Part shown: positions 6,167 to 10,349 of the stretch, piece by piece | How the letters are laid out: each line of letters begins with the position of its first letter | How positions within the stretch are numbered: the first letter of the stretch is position 1 | Assembly: GCA_025454675.1 (NCBI GenBank) | Contig: JALONZ010000031.1 | Location: forward strand, 1-10,349 | Length of the DNA: 10,349 nucleotides | Direction of reading: 5' to 3' | Source: Anaerolineae bacterium | GTDB taxonomy: Bacteria > Chloroflexota > Anaerolineae > Aggregatilineales > Phototrophicaceae | The notes under the pieces: generated by a model | What the model was told of the DNA's origin: nothing | The model's database searches: none | Seen by the model: the letters and a program-made list of their open reading frames with translations, nothing else | Program-made: the position numbers and the translations under genes

Positions 6167-6484
6167 ATGACATCAGGAACACCACCCCCACCCCCTATTC
6201 AGCGCGGGATTTGGCGTTGGATATTGTTACTCGCCAATGGTGGCATTTTGGGGATTGTCGCGTTGGCATATCCCCAATTATCCACATCTGCCCCTGCGGT
6301 ATTCACAGGTAATACGGCTTGGTTGATATTGACCCTTTGGGGCGGGTTGGTGATGTTCCATCTGGGGGTGGTGGTGTTATTAGAATTGCGCGAGGGGTAC
6401 ATCATTCGGCGCAAATTGCGGGCATATGAAAGCGAACTGGGCGCATATAACCGCCAAAAAATCAAACAACGGCTGGAATCATAA
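6167..6484 (+). CDS. Hypothetical two-helix membrane protein, 105 aa
   Basis: I do not recognise a family. A Pro-rich N-terminus (PPPPP at 6-10) precedes two predicted membrane helices (about 15-35 and 51-73). A charged tail (about 74-105, with REGYIIRRKLR and a likely short helix) is probably cytoplasmic by the positive-inside rule. I chose ATG6167 because AAAGGA (6155-6160) lies 6 nt upstream; the frame is open further back, but that would overlap the preceding acidic-protein gene. It probably forms an operon with that gene. Its last codons overlap the end of the converging Argonaute gene by 6 bp, with no terminator between, so the two transcripts can overlap at their 3' ends. No enzymatic motif is visible. 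Confidence 0.72.
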   Translation: MTSGTPPPPPIQRGIWRWILLLANGGILGIVALAYPQLSTSAPAVFTGNTAWLILTLWGGLVMFHLGVVVLLELREGYIIRRKLRAYESELGAYNRQKIKQRLES

Positions 6485-8626
6485 CCAAAACGGTGCTTCG
6501 CCCTCTTGGGCATGGAACGCGCCACCCTTCCGCAACCAATACGCCAATTGCGTGGCTTTGAGGATGGTGACGGGTTGCTTGGACATTTCCACCATGCCAT
6601 ACGCCAACAAACTCCATACCAACACCCCGCGCAAGGCTTCTTCGATGGGCAATGCACCCGCGCCCACATCCAATGTGCGGACATACAACGGTTGCGGGGT
6701 GATATTTTCATCTGGCACATTCGTAATGACCATCGCCTCATGCGCGTTGAATTTGAAGGCACTCCCCCACTCTGGTTTAATAACCCCCTTCGCGCCCAAC
6801 GCATATAAACGCGGTGTGCCTGTCCGCAAAATTTCTGTCGGATAGAATTGGGCTTTAATCGCCGTACCCCATCCACGTAAGGCTTGGAGTATATCTTCAC
6901 CCAATGCGCCATCATGATGAATGACCACCCGTTTTTCTTTGAAGTCGCGCTGTGGGAATAAATCGCGCAACAACACATACGGCACTTGCGGCTCATCTTG
7001 GGTGATTTGACGGATGGTATAACGCACAAATTCGCCATCCGCTTTATAAATCCGCGCGATTGCCGTCAGGTGGGTTTGCATCTTTTTAGGATTTTCAGGA
7101 TGTTTTCGTGTATCGCGTACCACATCTAACCCAATGACAAAATCCGCCGATTCAAGCGGTTCTGTCAATACGAATGGCGCGTTACCCGTCTTGCCCAAAA
7201 TGCCCATGATGATGAGGGGCATCATTTCGGGGTCATTGAGCATGGTCTCGGTGATGAGATGTGTGGGGAAGCCACGCCCCAGCGTCATGGCTTGCAGACT
7301 ATCGGCGGGTGTGGATGATTCGGCATCATCATCATCGCCTTGCGCCAAATCATCAGGGAAAAAGGCGAGGATGACATCGGGATTTTCTTTCTCAATGACC
7401 TTCACCGCACTTTCCAAATTTTTTTGCGTGATGACACGCACTTGGCGTTCTTTAATCACTTCGATGGTGAATGGAAAACTCCGTTTGAGTTGGCGTTGCA
7501 TCGCCTCCACAAAATCTTCCACCTTAAAACTGAGGGTATTCACCACGCACACGCGAATCGGCGCTTTGGCGAATTGTTTTTTCAGTTTATACGCGCCACA
7601 ATTGGCAAAATCATAACGGAGCGATTGCGGGGCATACGGACGCACACGATTATCCGCAAAGCGCAAATTCATCTCAAAATTGGCAGAAAAAAATGCGTCT
7701 GGTGTATTGCGCGTGCTATACGCATTGCTGATAATGCCCTCATTTTTGAGGATGTCGCTCACGGCACGGACTTGTTGGGCGCGTTTATCGGGTGGCAATT
7801 GGAGGGCGTGTGTGGCTTTGCGCGGGTCAATATCAAACCGCGAGAGATGCGGTAAGCGCACCAGCAAGCGCAACATTCCGCCCAGATATTCCACTTCTTC
7901 TTGACCAAATCGCACTTTGATGATGGGGTCATCATCAGGCGTATTCGCCACAAAGTCACGGGTCTGGTCATCCACCGCCAGCGCGGACAGGCGTTCACGA
8001 TGGTCTTTTAGCCGCCCCACCACGCCCGAAATTTCACCACGCAGGGTCGAATCGGCATTTGTGACCCATAACCCGACTAATTTTTCATTCAGCGCGTCAT
8101 TATCGCCCGCCGATTGCACAAATTGGCGAATCGGTGGGGCATAAATCAGGCGTGAAGCAATCGAAATGGAAATGGCAGGGTCTTGGTGAATGGCATAGGC
8201 TTTTAGCCGAAAATCGCGCTCGGCAGTGATATTTTTGAATTGGTCATTGAATGTGTTCAACGCCTTTTGCATCGCATCATGATGAGCGCGAATTTTTCCG
8301 CGTAAGACCATCTCGGCGGTTTGGGTGGGTGTTGGGGGGGTATCGGCATCGGTCAATGAGGCAATCATGCGCCAATCATCCGCTTCGGATTGGAGCATTT
8401 GCAGGGCAATCGCCAATTCTGCCGAACTGCGCCCTTCATCCGTCAGCAGATAGGGCGCAGATGATAACCATATCCCGCCAAATTGCTTACGAAACCGCCC
8501 GCCCAAACGGGTGATAACCCGCGCAAAATCCCCCATTGGCACGTCTGGCGCGGGTTTGATGTGATACACCGAGATAAAAGGCGTTGCATCTTGCACAAGC
8601 GGGAAAATTTCGGCGAATAAATCCAT
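6479..8626 (-). CDS. Prokaryotic Argonaute (long form), divergent active site and MID pocket
   Basis: Argonautes use a short guide nucleic acid to bind or cut complementary targets, and in bacteria they defend against plasmids and phages. At 715 aa this is a full-length (long) protein. An N-terminal and PAZ-like region spans about 1-340. The MID domain (about 355-480) begins with IRVCVVN and contains DVILAFFPDD (417-426) and GILGKTG (Lys479). The PIWI domain (about 490-715) has FVIGLDVV (Asp501), RVVIHHDG (Asp572), the family-typical TPQPLYVR and VLVWSLLAYG, and QPVTILKATQLAYWLR. Asp501 and Asp572 fit the first and third residues of the DEDX tetrad; Glu545 is the likely glutamate finger. The fourth position, Asp, His or Asn in active enzymes, is Thr692. 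The MID residues that normally hold the guide 5'-phosphate look replaced except Lys479, and an acidic loop (430-436) lies nearby. The hydrophobic C-terminus (FWL) is typical of the family. ATG8626 has AGGA 5 nt upstream. The gene follows a dehydrogenase-like gene by 6 bp. Confidence 0.9.
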   Translation of the reverse strand: MDLFAEIFPLVQDATPFISVYHIKPAPDVPMGDFARVITRLGGRFRKQFGGIWLSSAPYLLTDEGRSSAELAIALQMLQSEADDWRMIASLTDADTPPTPTQTAEMVLRGKIRAHHDAMQKALNTFNDQFKNITAERDFRLKAYAIHQDPAISISIASRLIYAPPIRQFVQSAGDNDALNEKLVGLWVTNADSTLRGEISGVVGRLKDHRERLSALAVDDQTRDFVANTPDDDPIIKVRFGQEEVEYLGGMLRLLVRLPHLSRFDIDPRKATHALQLPPDKRAQQVRAVSDILKNEGIISNAYSTRNTPDAFFSANFEMNLRFADNRVRPYAPQSLRYDFANCGAYKLKKQFAKAPIRVCVVNTLSFKVEDFVEAMQRQLKRSFPFTIEVIKERQVRVITQKNLESAVKVIEKENPDVILAFFPDDLAQGDDDDAESSTPADSLQAMTLGRGFPTHLITETMLNDPEMMPLIIMGILGKTGNAPFVLTEPLESADFVIGLDVVRDTRKHPENPKKMQTHLTAIARIYKADGEFVRYTIRQITQDEPQVPYVLLRDLFPQRDFKEKRVVIHHDGALGEDILQALRGWGTAIKAQFYPTEILRTGTPRLYALGAKGVIKPEWGSAFKFNAHEAMVITNVPDENITPQPLYVRTLDVGAGALPIEEALRGVLVWSLLAYGMVEMSKQPVTILKATQLAYWLRKGGAFHAQEGEAPFWL

Positions 8627-8632
8627 AGCATC

Positions 8633-9637
8633 CTAAAGATGAGAAATCACACGGTCGGTAAATTCGGCGGTGTTGATTGCACCTTCGGTATAAATATCTA
8701 CCGTATACTTGCCATCTTCTAGTGTATCACGAATTGCATCTTCAATGCGTTGTGCAACTTCGGGCATATTCCAATGATGACGCAATAACAGCGCCACACT
8801 CAAAATACATGCGGTTGGGTTGGCAATGCCTTTATTGGCAATATCAGGCGCGGCACCATGTACCGGTTCGGCAATGGCGGCATCATCGCCCAAATTCAGC
8901 GCAGGGACTAAGCCTAAGCCACCGCCCCACGCCGCCGCCATATCCGACAAAATATCACCATATAGGGTTGAGGTGAGAATCATATCGAAGCGGGTCGGTT
9001 CTTTCACCATCCAATAAGCGGCAGTATCTACCAGTAGTTCATCCGTATAAATATCGGGATATTGCATGGCAACTTCCAACGCCACGCGCCGAAATAACCC
9101 ATCTGATTGGGGCAAAATATTGGCTTGATGCACAATTGTCACCTTGCTACGGTCGGTTTTCCGTGCCAATTGATAACACAGATGCGTCACCCGTTCTGTT
9201 GCCCCGCGTGTGACGACTTTTTGCGCCTTGCTGGTCTGACCAGTCGCATCCGTGGTTTCATCTACCACATATAAATCTTCGGTGCTTTCACGGATGACGA
9301 CCAAATCCACCCCATGACGGGCGGTAGCCACGGGCAAATAGCGCGTGGGGCGCACACTCGCATAGGTTTGCAAAATATGGCGCAATTGAATAATGGGCGA
9401 AAAATAACCTTCCACAGGGTAAGATGGCGAATTAGTCGAGCCGAATAAGACCGCACGGCATCGCTTGACCAAATCTATCGTTTCTTGTGGGAGGGATGTC
9501 CCATGCGCTTGAAAATATTCAAACCCCGCATCGGCGGTACGAATGACAACATCAGGCAAAACGGCTTTTAAGACTTTCACCGCCGATGGGACAACATCAT
9601 GCCCAACACCATCGCCTTCGATAACACATAGTTCCAT
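8633..9637 (-). CDS. Isocitrate/homoisocitrate/isopropylmalate dehydrogenase family protein, catalytic Lys replaced
   Basis: A member of the NAD(P)-dependent beta-decarboxylating dehydrogenases, normally about 330-350 aa; this one is 334. Family features are clear: IEGDGVGHDV (6-15), the substrate loop SPIIQLRHILQTYASVRP (80-97, Arg86 and Arg96), IRESTEDLYVV (115-125, Arg116 and Tyr123), metal-binding aspartates Asp204, Asp228 and Asp232, and the NAD loop EPVHGAAPDIANKGIANP (257-274). The loop wording is closest to homoisocitrate or NAD-isocitrate dehydrogenases, but I cannot fix the substrate. Two active-site changes stand out. The invariant Lys of the HKAN motif is Gln171 (VHQANILP, codon CAA), and the usual Asn of TNLxGD is Thr224 (TSTLYGD). 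Activity may therefore be lost or altered. ATG9637 has GAGGAG 8 nt upstream. It is the first gene of a two-gene unit, with the Argonaute start 6 bp after its stop. Confidence 0.88.
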   Translation of the reverse strand: MELCVIEGDGVGHDVVPSAVKVLKAVLPDVVIRTADAGFEYFQAHGTSLPQETIDLVKRCRAVLFGSTNSPSYPVEGYFSPIIQLRHILQTYASVRPTRYLPVATARHGVDLVVIRESTEDLYVVDETTDATGQTSKAQKVVTRGATERVTHLCYQLARKTDRSKVTIVHQANILPQSDGLFRRVALEVAMQYPDIYTDELLVDTAAYWMVKEPTRFDMILTSTLYGDILSDMAAAWGGGLGLVPALNLGDDAAIAEPVHGAAPDIANKGIANPTACILSVALLLRHHWNMPEVAQRIEDAIRDTLEDGKYTVDIYTEGAINTAEFTDRVISHL

Positions 9638-9757
9638 TTGCGATACTCCTCGTATATTGGTCTTTTCTCTGGGGATTTGTGCGAGAAAATGTAATTTAAT
9701 CAGACAACAGCAATAAAACTATTTTTATGTTGACCAATGTTAAGAGGTGTACCCATT

Positions 9758-9786
9758 ATTGTGGCACAATTCAGGTTATTTGTCGA
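9758..9786 (-). promoter_or_regulatory. Candidate promoter and dyad upstream of the dehydrogenase-Argonaute pair
   Basis: Read on the minus strand, TCGACA (9786-9781; 5 of 6 to the -35 consensus) is followed by 17 bp and CACAAT (9763-9758; 4 of 6 to the -10 consensus), with a predicted start near 9751. The -10 box is part of a perfect odd dyad ATTGTGGCACAAT (9758-9770), which could be an operator. The -35 overlaps the end of the upstream GNAT-DUF952 gene. Transcription continuing from that gene is an alternative, since I see no terminator in the 138-bp gap. Confidence 0.3.
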
Positions 9787-10349
9787 GATAGGCTGGCAAC
9801 CGAAACATACCTTCTTCATCACAACGCAAATCATCCACCCGCAACACCGCCGATAAATTCAATTCCCCATACAAATGCGGGAATAATTCGCCATCATAGT
9901 GTCTCACAGGGATGGTCGTATCGGGTGGCTCAAATTTGAGCGGATGCACCAATTGGCGCGTATCTACCGCCAACAAAACCCTATCCGTCGCGCCTTTATA
10001 CACCGTATTCGCCACTTTTAGTACCTGTGCGAGGCTGGAAAAATGAATAAATCCTTGTGAATCGAGTGATGCCGTGCGATATGCGCCAGTTTCTTGGGCT
10101 TTTTCCCATTCTGTATGCGATGTGATGTGATAAATCATCTTTTGTGAAAACCATGTTTGTGCCGTCATGACAAATCGAATCTCCGCAAAAAATCGTTTAT
10201 GAATCCAGACGGGTTCTGGCAATACCCCTTCATAGGTATATCCCAATCGGCGCGGGATATTGGCACTTTTGATATTCGCCTCCGCACAACGAATATACAC
10301 GCGGTCTAAACCCATTGTGGTTAATGCAAATCCTGTTACCAAATGAGCG
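9776..10349 (-). CDS. GNAT acetyltransferase fused to a DUF952 domain (5'-partial)
   Basis: The gene runs off the right edge; the frame is open to base 10349, so the N-terminus and most of the acetyltransferase are missing. The visible upstream part (about 10349-10145) matches the end of a RimJ/RimL-type GNAT domain: HLVTGFALTTMGLDRVYIRC, then a segment that keeps Asn and Ser in the usual N-x-x-S-x-x-x-x-x-x-LGY layout, then YEGVLPEPVWI. These enzymes transfer acetyl from acetyl-CoA to an amine of a protein or small molecule. The remainder, from MIYHITSHTEW (10138) to the stop at 9776, is a complete DUF952-type domain with GFIHFSS and a closing FPHLYGELNLSAVLRV; its function is not established. 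The junction is in frame with no stop or start site between, so this is a true fusion in this sequence. Substrate unknown. Confidence 0.85.
   Translation of the reverse strand, partial: AHLVTGFALTTMGLDRVYIRCAEANIKSANIPRRLGYTYEGVLPEPVWIHKRFFAEIRFVMTAQTWFSQKMIYHITSHTEWEKAQETGAYRTASLDSQGFIHFSSLAQVLKVANTVYKGATDRVLLAVDTRQLVHPLKFEPPDTTIPVRHYDGELFPHLYGELNLSAVLRVDDLRCDEEGMFRLPAYLDK

Noticed and set aside
6199..7038. A 279-aa open frame on the minus strand
   Set aside because: It lies in another frame of the Argonaute PIWI region and of the small membrane protein gene. Its composition, rich in Arg, Cys, Trp and Met, is typical of a shadow frame, while the Argonaute frame has clear family motifs.
6479..8626. 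Short Argonaute of the SPARTA or similar type
   Set aside because: The protein has a long N-terminal/PAZ-like region, MID and PIWI in one 715-aa chain, and no TIR or SIR2 partner gene is adjacent.

Overview
The window most likely comes from a bacterium of moderate GC content, and I favour Chloroflexota (Anaerolineae-like). This is inferred from the style of Rho and EF-P, the short Pro/Thr-rich lipoprotein linkers, and palindromic repeats of a kind I associate with that and a few other phyla. No rRNA or phylogenetic marker is present to prove it. Coding density is high, no gap without a gene exceeds about 250 bp, and I see no RNA gene, IS element, CRISPR array or origin.

Layout. (1) 1-2024, plus strand: a tight three-gene set with gaps of 6 and 2 bp. 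It encodes an Ig-like lipoprotein, an unrecognised 127-aa protein and a probable beta-propeller lipoprotein. Palindromic repeats lie in the signal-peptide codons of both lipoproteins. (2) 2042-4251, plus strand: the transcription terminator rho, with its own promoter and long leader, then a palindromic repeat, then efp (translation elongation factor P). A strong bidirectional hairpin terminator closes this block at 4269-4293. (3) 4296-5650, minus strand: a membrane-anchored thioredoxin-like protein and a CcdA-type membrane electron carrier with overlapping stop and start. Together they look like a thiol-redox relay for proteins outside the membrane. (4) 5893-6484, plus strand: two small unrecognised genes, an acidic 87-aa protein and a two-helix membrane protein. 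(5) 6479-9637, minus strand: an isocitrate/homoisocitrate/isopropylmalate dehydrogenase-like gene followed 6 bp later by a full-length prokaryotic Argonaute of 715 aa. (6) 9776 to the right edge, minus strand: the 3' part of a GNAT acetyltransferase fused to a DUF952 domain.

The most interesting part is block 5. The Argonaute keeps the PIWI architecture and three recognisable acidic catalytic positions (D501, a Glu probably E545, D572). However, it carries Thr692 where the fourth catalytic residue (Asp/His/Asn) is expected, and its 5'-phosphate pocket in MID is mostly non-canonical. Its operon partner keeps the substrate-binding arginines and the NAD-loop signature of its family but has Gln171 in place of the catalytic lysine. 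The window may therefore hold a two-gene unit made of a divergent Argonaute and a catalytically altered NAD-dependent dehydrogenase homologue. Whether they work together cannot be decided from the sequence alone.
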